DNA from: WLWS01 sp965243105
GTDB lineage: Bacteria > Pseudomonadota > Gammaproteobacteria > Eutrophobiales > Eutrophobiaceae
Direction: 5' to 3'
DNA: 64,000 nt
Assembly (NCBI GenBank): GCA_965243105.1
Contig: CBDEUC010000001.1
Coordinates: 310,001 to 374,000, forward strand
The notes under the pieces were generated by a model. That model saw only the letters and a list, made by a program, of their open reading frames with translations, searched no databases and was not told the origin of the DNA. This document shows positions 8,110 to 17,422 of this stretch, one piece after another. Each line of letters starts with the position of its first letter. Position 1 is the stretch's first letter. The position numbers and the translations under genes were made by a program.

Positions 8110-11100
8110 TTGAAAGACATAAACACGGAAAGGGAACTCGCTTCCATCAGGAGCGCGATCTGTAATTATTCCCTGCAGTTCATGTCCCTGCTGGTGATAC
8201 CTGCACTGCTGACCAGTCTTTACCGGGCAATCACCATCGGCTGGCAGCCCGTGATGTATTTTCATATCGCCGTGGCATTTTCCTACTGGTTCATTACCCT
8301 GAAACGCCATGATTTGCCCTACCTCCTGAAAACAAGCTTTATCCTGGCTTCCACCACACTGCTTGGTATTACCGGTCTCTGGCAGTTTGGCCTGATTGCC
8401 CCGGCGGTGCCATTCCTTGTTATAGCCCCGGTCCTGTCAGTACTGTTTTTTAACTCAAGGGTGGCCTTTGCGGTTGCTTCTGGCCAACTACTTCTTTTCG
8501 TGCTGGTTGGGCTACGCCACATTGTTATACAACCTCAACCTGCAGTGGATCTGCAGGCCTACGCGGTGGAGTTCGAATCCTGGTTCCTGTTATTGCTGGT
8601 ACTTGTACTGACTGCAGGTGGTCTGGTCAAGGCCACGGAGATGGCCATGCATTTCCTGGTAGACGGTGTCCTGGCAAAGGAACGTGATCAAAGAGTGACA
8701 ACGGAAAAAAAGTACCAGGAATTGATCGAGGAAACGAACGTGCTGTCATGGGAGGTCGACATTGCCAGCATGCAATTCACCTACATGTCTCCACAATCGG
8801 AAAAGATAACAGGTTATCCTGCGGAGACCTGGTATGAAGAGGACTTCTGGCAAAATCATATCCACAAAGATGACAGGGACTGGGCTGTGAACTACTGCGT
8901 TGATGCCACGACGAGACATAACGATCACGTTTTTGATTATCGTTTCATCAAGGCCAACGGTGACATCGTGTGGTTTCACGATGATGTCAAGATAGTATAC
9001 GACGATGACGGCCAGGCAGTACGGCTACGTGGAGTCATGGTTGATATCACTGAACGTAAATTCGCAGAACAGGTGCTGTCGCTGGAAAATAACATTCTCA
9101 ACATGGTTACGGGCAACGCAGAATTAGCGAAAGTGCTGGATGCAATTAATCTTGGCGCCGAGGAGATAGCAAGTAATACCACCTGCGCCATCATGTTATA
9201 CGATGAGCAGGAGAATCAGCTCAATTTTGGTTCGGCACCAAGCATTGATGATTCCTATGCGGCAGATATGGGCGGCATCAAGGTTGGGCCGACTACCATG
9301 TGCTCCGGCGCCGCCGTGTATCACAATCGCCAGTATATTGTCAGCGACACTGAGACGGACCCTGTATTTGTTGATTACCAGGTGCAGGCGAAAAAGTACA
9401 ACGTACGAGCATGCCTTTCCACACCAATAAGGCAGTCAGAAAGCCAGGTGCTCGGTACATTCACCATGTACTTTTCAGAGCCAAGGGAACCACGGAAGGA
9501 TATTCTTGAACTCATAAATCGCATAACAAACCTTGCTGCAGTCACGATCATGAGTCGCAAAAGAGAAGCGGAATTATTAAAGCTCTCCCGCGCAGTTGAA
9601 TCCAGTTCTTCATCCATAATGATAACCAGCCCCACGGGTGAGATTGAATATATCAATCCGAAATTTACGGAAAACACCGGCTATTCAAGGGAAGAAGTGG
9701 TCGGTGAGAATCCGAGGATGCTGAAGTCCGGCAATACGCCAAACCACGTCTACGATGAACTCTGGAAAACCATTACAGCCGGAAAGGAGTGGCGCGGAGA
9801 GTTCCAGAATCGTAAAAAAGACGGCAGCCTGTATCGCGTGCGCACATCCATCTCTCCCATCAAGGATGGCGCGAATAATATTCTTTACTTTGTCGGTGTG
9901 GAGGATGATGTCACGCTGGAATATGAATTGACCGAGAAACTGGGATACCAGGCCAGCCACGATGCACTGACCGGGCTTATCAACCGCCCGGAGTTCGAAA
10001 GACGCGCAGAACGACTCATTAAAACAGTGGCAAAAGACAGGACCGAGCATGCCCTGTGTTTCCTCGACCTTGACCAGTTCAAGGTAGTCAATGATACCTG
10101 TGGTCATGCCGCCGGTGATGAAATGCTACGCAGGCTCGCCGCACTTCTGCTGGACCAGGTGCGACAGCGGGACACGCTGGCTCGACTGGGGGGAGACGAG
10201 TTTGCTGTTCTCATGGAACATTGCGGATTGCAACAGGCACAAAGAGTGGCCACGGCAATCCTCGAAGTCGTGCAGGATTTCCAGTTCGGCTGGGAAGGAT
10301 ATACCTTTCGCGTCGGGGTCAGTATCGGGCTGGTATCTATCAATGACAACATTCAAAACCTGACCAACCTGCTGAGGCAGGCAGATGCCGCCTGTTACAT
10401 GGCCAAGGACCTTGGCAGGAATCGCATACATGTTTATCACCCGGATGATTCAGACATTGCCCAGAGACAGGGGGAAATGCAGTGGGTCGCACGGATTTAC
10501 CAGGCACTGGAAGAGGATCGCTTCTGTCTCTTTGCACAGAAAATCGTAGAGCTGGGTAACGATGAAAAATATCATTACGAAATCCTGCTACGAATGATTG
10601 GCGAAGAGGGTGAAATAATTCCACCGGGCGCTTTTCTGCCTGCAGCTGAACGATATAACCTGATGGCCAGGCTCGATCGCTGGGTGATTCAAAGGGCTTT
10701 CAAGCTACTTGACTCGGCCCCGGGTATCCTTGAAAAAGCCGGCTTTGTCTCGATAAACCTCTCCGGGCAGTCACTTGTTGATCAAAGCATGCCGGAATTT
10801 ATCGCAAGGGAGCTGGAGGAAAAGGACATCGATGGACGCAAGATTTGTTTTGAGATAACAGAAACATCTGCTATCACCCACCTTGGGAAGGCTGATGAGC
10901 TTATATCAACCCTGAAGCAATCCGGCTGTGCCTTTGCGCTTGATGATTTTGGGAGCGGGCTGTCTTCCTTTGGTTATCTCAAGAAACTGGACGTGGACTA
11001 CCTGAAAATTGATGGCATGTTCGTAAAAGATATCATCGACGATGCGATTGACTATGCCATGGTCAAATCCATCAACGAGATAGGTCAAATCATGAACATG

Positions 11101-11232
11101 CAGACCATCGCGGAATTTGTTGAAAGCGATGACATCAGGAACAGCCTCGGTGAACTGGGTGTCAACTTCGGACAGGGTTACGGGATTGAAAAACCCATGC
11201 GTTTTGAGGAATTATTTGAATTCAGTAACTAG
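8110..11232 (+). CDS. Membrane PAS-GAF-PAS-GGDEF-EAL c-di-GMP regulator
   Basis: Makes or breaks cyclic di-GMP at the membrane. The open frame starts at GTG 7951; I prefer TTG 8110 because GGAG lies seven bases upstream and the first 53 codons look unlike a protein start. From 8110 (1040 aa): about six membrane segments to residue 190, PAS (about 215-325), GAF (335-495), PAS (500-620), GGDEF (630-795) and EAL (805-1040). The cyclase motif GGDEF is intact at 694-698, with an inhibitory-site RQRD five residues before it. The EAL signature reads EILLR (Glu824), and DDFGSG plus the Lys in YLKIDG are present, so both activities look possible. It is convergent with the next cyclase. Confidence 0.9.
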   Translation: MKDINTERELASIRSAICNYSLQFMSLLVIPALLTSLYRAITIGWQPVMYFHIAVAFSYWFITLKRHDLPYLLKTSFILASTTLLGITGLWQFGLIAPAVPFLVIAPVLSVLFFNSRVAFAVASGQLLLFVLVGLRHIVIQPQPAVDLQAYAVEFESWFLLLLVLVLTAGGLVKATEMAMHFLVDGVLAKERDQRVTTEKKYQELIEETNVLSWEVDIASMQFTYMSPQSEKITGYPAETWYEEDFWQNHIHKDDRDWAVNYCVDATTRHNDHVFDYRFIKANGDIVWFHDDVKIVYDDDGQAVRLRGVMVDITERKFAEQVLSLENNILNMVTGNAELAKVLDAINLGAEEIASNTTCAIMLYDEQENQLNFGSAPSIDDSYAADMGGIKVGPTTMCSGAAVYHNRQYIVSDTETDPVFVDYQVQAKKYNVRACLSTPIRQSESQVLGTFTMYFSEPREPRKDILELINRITNLAAVTIMSRKREAELLKLSRAVESSSSSIMITSPTGEIEYINPKFTENTGYSREEVVGENPRMLKSGNTPNHVYDELWKTITAGKEWRGEFQNRKKDGSLYRVRTSISPIKDGANNILYFVGVEDDVTLEYELTEKLGYQASHDALTGLINRPEFERRAERLIKTVAKDRTEHALCFLDLDQFKVVNDTCGHAAGDEMLRRLAALLLDQVRQRDTLARLGGDEFAVLMEHCGLQQAQRVATAILEVVQDFQFGWEGYTFRVGVSIGLVSINDNIQNLTNLLRQADAACYMAKDLGRNRIHVYHPDDSDIAQRQGEMQWVARIYQALEEDRFCLFAQKIVELGNDEKYHYEILLRMIGEEGEIIPPGAFLPAAERYNLMARLDRWVIQRAFKLLDSAPGILEKAGFVSINLSGQSLVDQSMPEFIARELEEKDIDGRKICFEITETSAITHLGKADELISTLKQSGCAFALDDFGSGLSSFGYLKKLDVDYLKIDGMFVKDIIDDAIDYAMVKSINEIGQIMNMQTIAEFVESDDIRNSLGELGVNFGQGYGIEKPMRFEELFEFSN

Positions 11233-11262
11233 CTTTCTGGCTATTCTTTTTTTTAACGCGGT

Positions 11263-12768
11263 TCAGGCATTCACGGCCTGCTGAAACTCAGCTGTGGATT
11301 TAACTTTAGATGCTTTTACCTTGTTCTTGAACTCATGGGCAACAACTATCATGTTTCTTCCTGATTTTTTCGCCTGGTAAAGCGCGTCGTCTGCAGCCTT
11401 GATCAAGTCTTCCTGGGACGAAGCATGCTTCGGTATAGCCGCTACGCCAAATGACGCGGTAACATCTGCAAACACGTCGTTCTTGTAGTGGATAACCAGG
11501 GTGTCAATGGTGTGTCTTATTTCCTCGGCCCTTTGTTCTAGAATATCCACTTCTGCGCCCGGCAGGATCAGGATAAATTCCTCGCCACCGTAGCGACAGG
11601 GAATATCACTCTTGCGCAACTTGTTTTGCAGGACAGCTCCGATTTCCGAGAGGATCTTGTCGCCTACATCGTGGCCGTATTCATCGTTGTAATTTTTGAA
11701 ATGATCGATATCCACCATGATTACACCAAGGCTTATGTTGGCTCTCTTGCAACGGGAATGCTCCCTTTCCAGGGTTTCTTCCATGTAGCGTCGATTGAAT
11801 AGCTTTGTCAGCGGATCTTTTATTGACTGGGTTTTTAGTGCCTCTCGCAGTTTCAAGCTGACCAGCGCGAGAGCCAGGTTATCAGCCGTCATGTTAACCA
11901 GGCGTCGCTTCGCCTCGATTTTCTGGGCGACTTCATCCGGGGCTAGATGCTCATCAAGCTTGGGGAACTGCAGGTTGATCATGCCAACCATGTCACCCTG
12001 GGCAATGATCGGTACACAGGTATACCCGTGCTCCGGGTAGCCTTTTAAATGATGACAGAGGAGTCCGTGAACGGAGTCATTTACCGTGTGTGGCTTGCCC
12101 TGTCGCAGTGACCAGCAATCGTCGGGCGTGATGACCGGGATTTGTGAATCCTTGTTGGGCCCCCAGCTGACAACCGATTCGACCACGGTTCGCGTATTGT
12201 TAAAAAGATAAATGGAGCCGGTGCAGTTTGGAAACAGTTCCTTGGCGTAGTAGAGAATTACAGGGTAGGTTTCTTCAAGGGTGCGACAAATTTGCAGGTA
12301 GGAGTTTAGCTTGTTAACCAGTCGCATCTCGCTGTTGTGGGATTCCATTTCATTGTGAGAATGCTTCAACTGGGCCTCGAAGTGTTTCTGCTCGGTAATA
12401 TCGGTAGAGGACCCAATAAAACCGGAAAAGACTCCTGTTTCGGATATATAGGGCTCACCGTTATCAAGCATATGACGATATTCACCGTCTCCGCGCTTTA
12501 GCCTGTACTCCATTTCAAATGGACGGTGATTAACAAAGGCATCCCGGAATGTTTGCACACTTCTTTCGCGGTCATCAGGATGCAGCGACTCGTACCAGGC
12601 ATTACCGCCTTCCTTGTCCACCTTGTCACCACCGACAAATTTTTTCCAGCGGCTGTTGGTGAAAATCATCTGGCCGTCGATGTTGGTGAGCCACAACATG
12701 ACTGGTGCATCCTCTGCGAGAGTCTGGAATTCAATGTTCTTTGGCAAAAGGTTATTTTTATCAGTCAT
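11263..12768 (-). CDS. PAS-GAF diguanylate cyclase (GGEEF)
   Basis: A soluble 501-aa diguanylate cyclase. Order: PAS sensor (about 15-130, ending STDITEQKH), a short coil, GAF (about 155-315), GGDEF domain (about 325-480). The active site reads RYGGEEF, with the allosteric RKSD exactly five residues upstream, so the enzyme should be active and product-inhibited. No EAL domain and no membrane segment. Convergent with the membrane GGDEF-EAL gene, 30 bases between stops. What it senses cannot be read from the sequence. Confidence 0.92.
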   Translation of the reverse strand: MTDKNNLLPKNIEFQTLAEDAPVMLWLTNIDGQMIFTNSRWKKFVGGDKVDKEGGNAWYESLHPDDRERSVQTFRDAFVNHRPFEMEYRLKRGDGEYRHMLDNGEPYISETGVFSGFIGSSTDITEQKHFEAQLKHSHNEMESHNSEMRLVNKLNSYLQICRTLEETYPVILYYAKELFPNCTGSIYLFNNTRTVVESVVSWGPNKDSQIPVITPDDCWSLRQGKPHTVNDSVHGLLCHHLKGYPEHGYTCVPIIAQGDMVGMINLQFPKLDEHLAPDEVAQKIEAKRRLVNMTADNLALALVSLKLREALKTQSIKDPLTKLFNRRYMEETLEREHSRCKRANISLGVIMVDIDHFKNYNDEYGHDVGDKILSEIGAVLQNKLRKSDIPCRYGGEEFILILPGAEVDILEQRAEEIRHTIDTLVIHYKNDVFADVTASFGVAAIPKHASSQEDLIKAADDALYQAKKSGRNMIVVAHEFKNKVKASKVKSTAEFQQAVNA

Positions 12769-13304
12769 GCCTGGAATATCTCCCGAAGTGTTGCACCGCT
12801 GTGTTGCTATGCTTTTTTAATTTTTACTGTTACTTATCATCGGCGGGACAGGCCTGGGTCTTTAGTACTAATTTGCACTTGCCCAGAAAAATCATGCATG
12901 ACGTGATACAGGCGAGGTGAAAGGCAATCGAGCGTGAACACGCGTCGTCGATCGGAGACAGGAGCTGCGGGCAGCTGAATTTTCACTCCAGGGCCCCTCG
13001 TCAACATTCTTTACAGTCCAGTTACGAACGCCGGATATTAGCTAACTGAATGAAAAATAAAGATAAAAGGGGTTATCTTGTGACCCGGTGTGTTACCGCA
13101 CGCACCGATTCTGAGACCTGGTTCACGTAATCATGCAGTGCTCCTGTCGGATTACATTACACTTTTAATCCCGGGCTAATAACCAGGAGCAGGGAAAATT
13201 TAGATAAGTTGTTGTAAATAAAAGATAAATAAATATTGGCATGGATCTGGCTTAGTAATACCGCATATATGGTACAAAACTCATAAATTTGTAAGGAAAT
13301 CGCT
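12769..13304. other. Intergenic region, about 535 bases, upstream of the PEP-CTERM gene
   Basis: No open frame here looks coding; the short candidates are weak and composition drifts to A+T toward the right. The left part should hold the promoter of the diguanylate cyclase (minus strand). The right end holds a sigma-54 candidate at 13237-13252 and an AAGGAA ribosome site before the ATG at 13305. I saw no c-di-GMP riboswitch motif in spite of the neighbouring c-di-GMP genes. Confidence 0.6.
13237..13252 (+). promoter_or_regulatory. Candidate sigma-54 (-24/-12) promoter for PEP-CTERM gene
   Basis: The sequence TGGCATGGATCTGGCT matches the TGGCAC-N5-TTGC consensus at the invariant GG and GC, at the exact spacing, with two mismatches (T for C at the end of the -24 box, G for T in the -12 box). 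A start site about 12 bases downstream would give a leader of about 40 bases. PEP-CTERM genes in species with the PrsK/PrsR system are known to use sigma-54, which supports the reading. No enhancer site was identified. Confidence 0.5.
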
Positions 13305-14114
13305 ATGAAGCACATTTTAAAGATTGCAGCTGCAGCAGCACTTTTTACCTCTGCACAGCTACAGGCCGTGGAGCTCGGATTCTGGGCCACAGACGGCTGG
13401 ACCAACTTCGCTTCAGAAGATACCGATGACGCCGGCGGTAACTACTACCTGAACCCGGGATGGGGTGGACAGTCATTTGATGCTGAGCACCTCTACTACA
13501 AGGTATCCGGTTCGGTGCTACATCTTGGCCTGCAAACCGGTTTTGACGTGGTGGACGGACACCTCGAATATGGTGGCAAGCAATACTACGCTGGCGACCT
13601 GGCCCTGTCATTTGATGGCGCAACCATCGGCGACGACACCAGCTACGAGTACGGTATTGACTTTGGTCTCTACACCAAGGACTACACCTCGCTGAACCAG
13701 TCAGTAGGTGACAGCACTGGTCGAGTGAACATCCTGCCCGGTGCTCCTGATCCGGACAAGACAGATGGCATTGACGTAGCAGGTGTGTACTCCGTGAGTG
13801 GTTGGAACAACAATGTTTACAGTGGCCACCACATATCTGATCCCTTTGCTATCGAGACCGCCAGCTGGTTCTCCTCCCTGCTGTCCAACGATGCCGGACA
13901 GGACGGTGTGCATTACTGGCGCACGGTGTCATTTGACCTGGGTGGTACCGGTCTTAGCCTCGACAACGTGGACGTACACTGGACCATGTCCTGTGGTAAC
14001 GATGCCATTAACGGTAACTTTTCCGTATCAGCACCGGAGCCTTCAATACTTTCGCTTCTCGGCTTCGCACTGCTCAGTCTTGGATTTGCCAGGAGACGTA
14101 GAAGCAGGGCTTAA
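13305..14114 (+). CDS. PEP-CTERM sorting-signal exoprotein
   Basis: A 269-aa secreted protein: a signal peptide (cleavage near LQA, residue 21), an acidic, Gly/Asp/Tyr-rich body with no family I recognise, and a C-terminal tail of the PEP-CTERM type: SAPEPS, a hydrophobic stretch (ILSLLGFALLSLGFA) and RRRRSRA. Such proteins are processed by an exosortase and go to the surface or exopolysaccharide matrix. The exosortase is not in this window. The gene stands alone with its own terminator. A beta-sandwich body is likely but not proven. Confidence 0.9.
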   Translation: MKHILKIAAAAALFTSAQLQAVELGFWATDGWTNFASEDTDDAGGNYYLNPGWGGQSFDAEHLYYKVSGSVLHLGLQTGFDVVDGHLEYGGKQYYAGDLALSFDGATIGDDTSYEYGIDFGLYTKDYTSLNQSVGDSTGRVNILPGAPDPDKTDGIDVAGVYSVSGWNNNVYSGHHISDPFAIETASWFSSLLSNDAGQDGVHYWRTVSFDLGGTGLSLDNVDVHWTMSCGNDAINGNFSVSAPEPSILSLLGFALLSLGFARRRRSRA

Positions 14115-14141
14115 TAAAAAGACCTCCTCAAGAAATACTAT

Positions 14142-14174
14142 AAAACCGCTTTTTTCGAAAAGCGGTTTTTTTTC
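14142..14174 (+). terminator. Rho-independent terminator after the PEP-CTERM gene
   Basis: Perfect 12-base stem, AAAACCGCTTTT at 14142-14153 pairing with 14158-14169, a TTCG loop, then a continuous T run. It ends the PEP-CTERM transcript 27 bases past its stop codon. The A-tract on the left could also let it work for the opposite strand. Confidence 0.92.
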
Positions 14175-14196
14175 GTCTTTATCCCTGAGAGGCTAA

Positions 14197-15339
14197 TCAG
14201 GGCGCGAGATGTTGTAAAAGAATGCCTGCAACTTTCCTGTGGCCACTGGCGCTGAGATGTCCCTCGTTGGGGTGATACCATTGCTTTCCTGCCCCTGCTT
14301 CGTGTGAGTGCATTTCCCCTGCAATATTGATAAAAGAAATACCATTGTCCTCGCTGAAGCCTTGAAGAAATTCCAGTACGTAATCCTGGAAAAGCCCGGA
14401 AGGGGATGTGGGACTCATCACAAGGGATTGTCCGGACAAAGCGGCAATATGAAATACGATCCCCTGTTCCTCCATGAGTTTTTTCATTTCCAGCAGGAGT
14501 GCCTGCATGAGTAATTTTTGTTCACGCAGGTTTGTATCAAGGATCTGTTTCGTTTGATCCGCGTTAAGGGAAGGGGATGCTGGGAGGAGTCTTTGCCAGA
14601 GAGCACTCCTGGAAAGGATGCCTCCAGCGGACTCCATGTTCAAACTATCGCGAAAAACAACGTGAGCCAGTGTCACGGATCGCAGGCGAGCAGGTTTCGT
14701 TTCAAGCGGCACCGGGACATTACTGAGAGCCAGGCTGTTGCCATCGATAACATAGCGTGGCTTGGCCCTGTCAACCTGCAGGGGATAATCAAGCATATTG
14801 TCCAGCAGGTCATTGGCCAGGTAAACAACCACGATGATATCGTCAAAATTCAAAAGGCCGCGACGGGACTCAAGTAACAGGAGTTGCTGATCCGTACTGT
14901 AGCCCGGGACGCTCATGTTCTTGACAGCAATATCAGCAGATTGCTGGTTAAGCATTTCCGTGAATGTCTCGCTGTCATTGACTCCCAGGCCGAAACTGAA
15001 ACTATCTCCAACTATGCCAATGCGACGGACGCTAACTGGTTTATTCAATTCTCCGACCTGTGCACGAAAGCTGTCGTTGCCAATACTGTAGCTGACATTA
15101 AAGTCATGATGCCTGTGTGTACCCTGCCAGCCCGGCGTGAGCGCCCATCCCAGCCGGCCATGGTAGCGCAGCAAGCCCGGGTCAATGGATTCACTTGCCT
15201 GTATTTGACCGAGGTACCAGCGGTAGGCGTGCTCCGCAAGCAAGAGAGCTGTTGCTGAGCTGATTGTGAGTGTCAGCAGGGCAAAAACGATTTCGCGATA
15301 CCTGCTTCGAGTCCTCTTTTTACTGGCAGCGGAGGCCAT
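14197..15339 (-). CDS. SGNH-hydrolase-like membrane-anchored protein
   Basis: A 380-aa protein with one N-terminal membrane segment (about residues 17-38), then an extracytoplasmic SGNH/GDSL fold: block I GDSFSFG, block III in YLANDLLDN, and a C-terminal HPNEGHLSASGH with the catalytic His. Relatives are esterases or acetyl-group transferases acting on sugars; the substrate is unknown. TTG 15345 is also in frame, but AGGA is well placed for the ATG at 15339. It starts 12 bases after the nucleoside transporter stop and is probably the last gene of that operon, an unexplained partner for nucleoside uptake. Confidence 0.75.
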   Translation of the reverse strand: MASAASKKRTRSRYREIVFALLTLTISSATALLLAEHAYRWYLGQIQASESIDPGLLRYHGRLGWALTPGWQGTHRHHDFNVSYSIGNDSFRAQVGELNKPVSVRRIGIVGDSFSFGLGVNDSETFTEMLNQQSADIAVKNMSVPGYSTDQQLLLLESRRGLLNFDDIIVVVYLANDLLDNMLDYPLQVDRAKPRYVIDGNSLALSNVPVPLETKPARLRSVTLAHVVFRDSLNMESAGGILSRSALWQRLLPASPSLNADQTKQILDTNLREQKLLMQALLLEMKKLMEEQGIVFHIAALSGQSLVMSPTSPSGLFQDYVLEFLQGFSEDNGISFINIAGEMHSHEAGAGKQWYHPNEGHLSASGHRKVAGILLQHLAP

Positions 15340-15351
15340 CAGCAATTCCTG

Positions 15352-16602
15352 CTAATAAATAATGCCAATGATGGCGGCAGTGGTGCAGGTGGCAAGCGTA
15401 CCGCCCACCAGGCATCGAAAACCAAGTGACAGGACATCATTGCGCCTTGCGGGTGCCATGATAACCAGGCCGGTAAGCATAATGCCGAGGCTGATAAAAT
15501 TGGCAAAGCCACACAGGGCATAAGTCATGATTATGCGACTCCTGAGCACCATGCTGTCGTCGCCGATTTCGCCAAGACGCAGGTATGCAAGAAACTCGGT
15601 CAGGATGGTTTTTATACCCATCAGTTCTCCAGCCAGTCGCGCCTCGGACCAGGGTATTCCAAGTAGCCACGTGAGCGGCGCCAGCGCCAGTCCCAGTATT
15701 CCCTCCAGGCTGAGGGGTTCGGGGCCAGGTACGGGCACAAGGCCCAGGCCGACATTGACAAGATGCACCAGTGCCACCATGACAATCACCATGGCGATAA
15801 TATTAAGCAGCAGTGTCAGGCCATTCTGGGTTCCCCTGGTAACCGCGTCCATGACGCTGTCGGCGTCCCTGTCGATGGCAGTTTTACCCGTGGTAATTTC
15901 CCCTGTTTCCGGGATAAGCAGGTGGGAAATCACGATGACGCCGGGCAAGGTAACCAGTGAAGCACTCAGCAGGTGCCCGGCAGCGCCGGGTACAACCTGG
16001 CTGATAACCGACGCTTCAAGTGCAAGCATGGTGCCTGATATCGTAGCGAGACCTGCACACATCACGCAGAACAGCTCGCTCCTGCTCAGCCTGTCAAGGT
16101 AGGGCCTGATTAAAAGTGGTGATTCCACCATGCCAATGAAGGCATTGGCGGCAACGCCAATCCCCATGGCGCCGCCCACCCCCAGGCTTTTCTCAAGCAG
16201 GAATGAAAATAACCGCGTCATGATTGGCAACACGCGCCAGTACACCAGCAGTGCAGAAAGGACGCTGGTCAACAGGATCAATGGTAGTGCCCTGAATGCG
16301 AGAACGTAACTGGCGCCTGGTGTGTTCTCGGTGTAGGGCAGTGGTGCGCCACCGAGATAGCCAAACATAAAGGAAGTACCCGCCTCGGTCGCCTGCTGAA
16401 GTTCATGCACCAGCGAGTTTACAATTGAGAACAGGTGCTGCATGGCGGGTATTTTTAACAGGCAAATTGCCAGTAAGACCTGCAGAAGCAGGCCGGGAAT
16501 GATCAATCGTAACTTGATGGCTTTCCTGTTTTCGCTGGCGACGACACAGGCAAGCAATATCACCAGCAGTCCGAATAAACTCTGTATGCTGGCCACCTGC
16601 AA
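15352..16602 (-). CDS. NupC-family concentrative nucleoside transporter
   Basis: A 416-aa inner-membrane symporter that brings nucleosides into the cell with a cation. About ten membrane segments; the central gate region and the C-terminal domain with the family-like stretches GVAANAFIGMVESPLLI and FCVMCAGLATISGTM (selectivity motifs of CNT transporters) are clear. The start is TTG 16602 or GTG 16596; no ATG fits. It lies downstream of deaminase, cupin and phosphorylase genes, so imported nucleosides probably feed that pathway. Whether it uses protons or sodium cannot be judged. Confidence 0.9.
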   Translation of the reverse strand: MQVASIQSLFGLLVILLACVVASENRKAIKLRLIIPGLLLQVLLAICLLKIPAMQHLFSIVNSLVHELQQATEAGTSFMFGYLGGAPLPYTENTPGASYVLAFRALPLILLTSVLSALLVYWRVLPIMTRLFSFLLEKSLGVGGAMGIGVAANAFIGMVESPLLIRPYLDRLSRSELFCVMCAGLATISGTMLALEASVISQVVPGAAGHLLSASLVTLPGVIVISHLLIPETGEITTGKTAIDRDADSVMDAVTRGTQNGLTLLLNIIAMVIVMVALVHLVNVGLGLVPVPGPEPLSLEGILGLALAPLTWLLGIPWSEARLAGELMGIKTILTEFLAYLRLGEIGDDSMVLRSRIIMTYALCGFANFISLGIMLTGLVIMAPARRNDVLSLGFRCLVGGTLATCTTAAIIGIIY

Positions 16603-16685
16603 ACTACTTCACCGTGTGAATTGTTCCTGCAGTCCGCAGACAGCACAGAACCGGGTTTGAGAAGCTGCAAGACATGGGGATTGAT

Positions 16686-17396
16686 TCAGCTTGTTGCGGC
16701 CTTCAAAGCGACCCTGATCATTTCATCAAAGCTGGTCTGGCGTTCTTCCAGGGTCAGGGTATTACCAGCCAGTACTTCATCACTGACCGTGCACATGGCA
16801 ACCGCAGAAATTCCATATTCAGCAGCGGTACCGTAAATACCGGCGATTTCCATCTCGACTACCGGCACGTTGTACTTTTCCATGGTCTCCCACAGCTCGG
16901 CGTTTTTTGGTGGAAAGAAGTAATCCGAGGTCAGTACATTAGCAACATGGTGATTTACCTCGAGTGCCCTCGCGCTGTTGACAACTTTTTCCAGTAAATT
17001 GAAGTCTGCTATCGCTGCAAAATCATAACCGGAGAACCTGGAACGATTGACGTTGGAGTCAGTGCTGGCGCCCATGGCAATGACGAGATCACGTAGTGGA
17101 ACCTTGTCACTGATCGTACCGCAGCTCCCAACGCGAAAAATATTTTTCACTCCGTATTCCAGTACCAGGTCCGTGCAATAAATAGTCGCTGAGGGAATAC
17201 CGATGCCGTGTCCGATGACGGACAGCTCGCAGTCATTGTATTTACCAGTAAATCCAAGCATGTTCCTCACATCGGTAACCTGCCTGGCATCTTCAAGGTA
17301 AGTTTCTGCAATATATTTTGCCCGCAAGGGATCGCCGGGCATGATGACCGTTTCGGCAATATCACCGGGTGCGGCGTTAAAAACAAAAGCAGCCAT
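16686..17396 (-). CDS. deoD: Purine nucleoside phosphorylase, DeoD type
   Basis: Splits purine nucleosides with phosphate to free base and ribose (or deoxyribose) 1-phosphate. At 236 aa it has the usual length and follows E. coli DeoD closely: MPGDPLRAKYIAET, MLGFTG, GHGIGIPS, RVGSCG, EMEIAGIYG (Glu181 and Glu183) and CTVSDE with the catalytic Asp206. The normal MEAAG is MEIAG here, in the ribose-contact strand, which may alter how the 5' position is read. The gene is followed by NupC and preceded by a DUF985 cupin and a nucleoside deaminase, so inosine-type products are the likely substrates. Methylthioinosine is possible but unproven. Confidence 0.93.
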   Translation of the reverse strand: MAAFVFNAAPGDIAETVIMPGDPLRAKYIAETYLEDARQVTDVRNMLGFTGKYNDCELSVIGHGIGIPSATIYCTDLVLEYGVKNIFRVGSCGTISDKVPLRDLVIAMGASTDSNVNRSRFSGYDFAAIADFNLLEKVVNSARALEVNHHVANVLTSDYFFPPKNAELWETMEKYNVPVVEMEIAGIYGTAAEYGISAVAMCTVSDEVLAGNTLTLEERQTSFDEMIRVALKAATS

Positions 17397-17422
17397 AGTC
17401 AGTTAACCTGTTTTACTTTGAA

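Noticed and set aside
15527..16102. 191-codon open frame antisense to nupC
   Set aside because: Mirror of a membrane-protein gene; Ser/Pro-rich and without family features.
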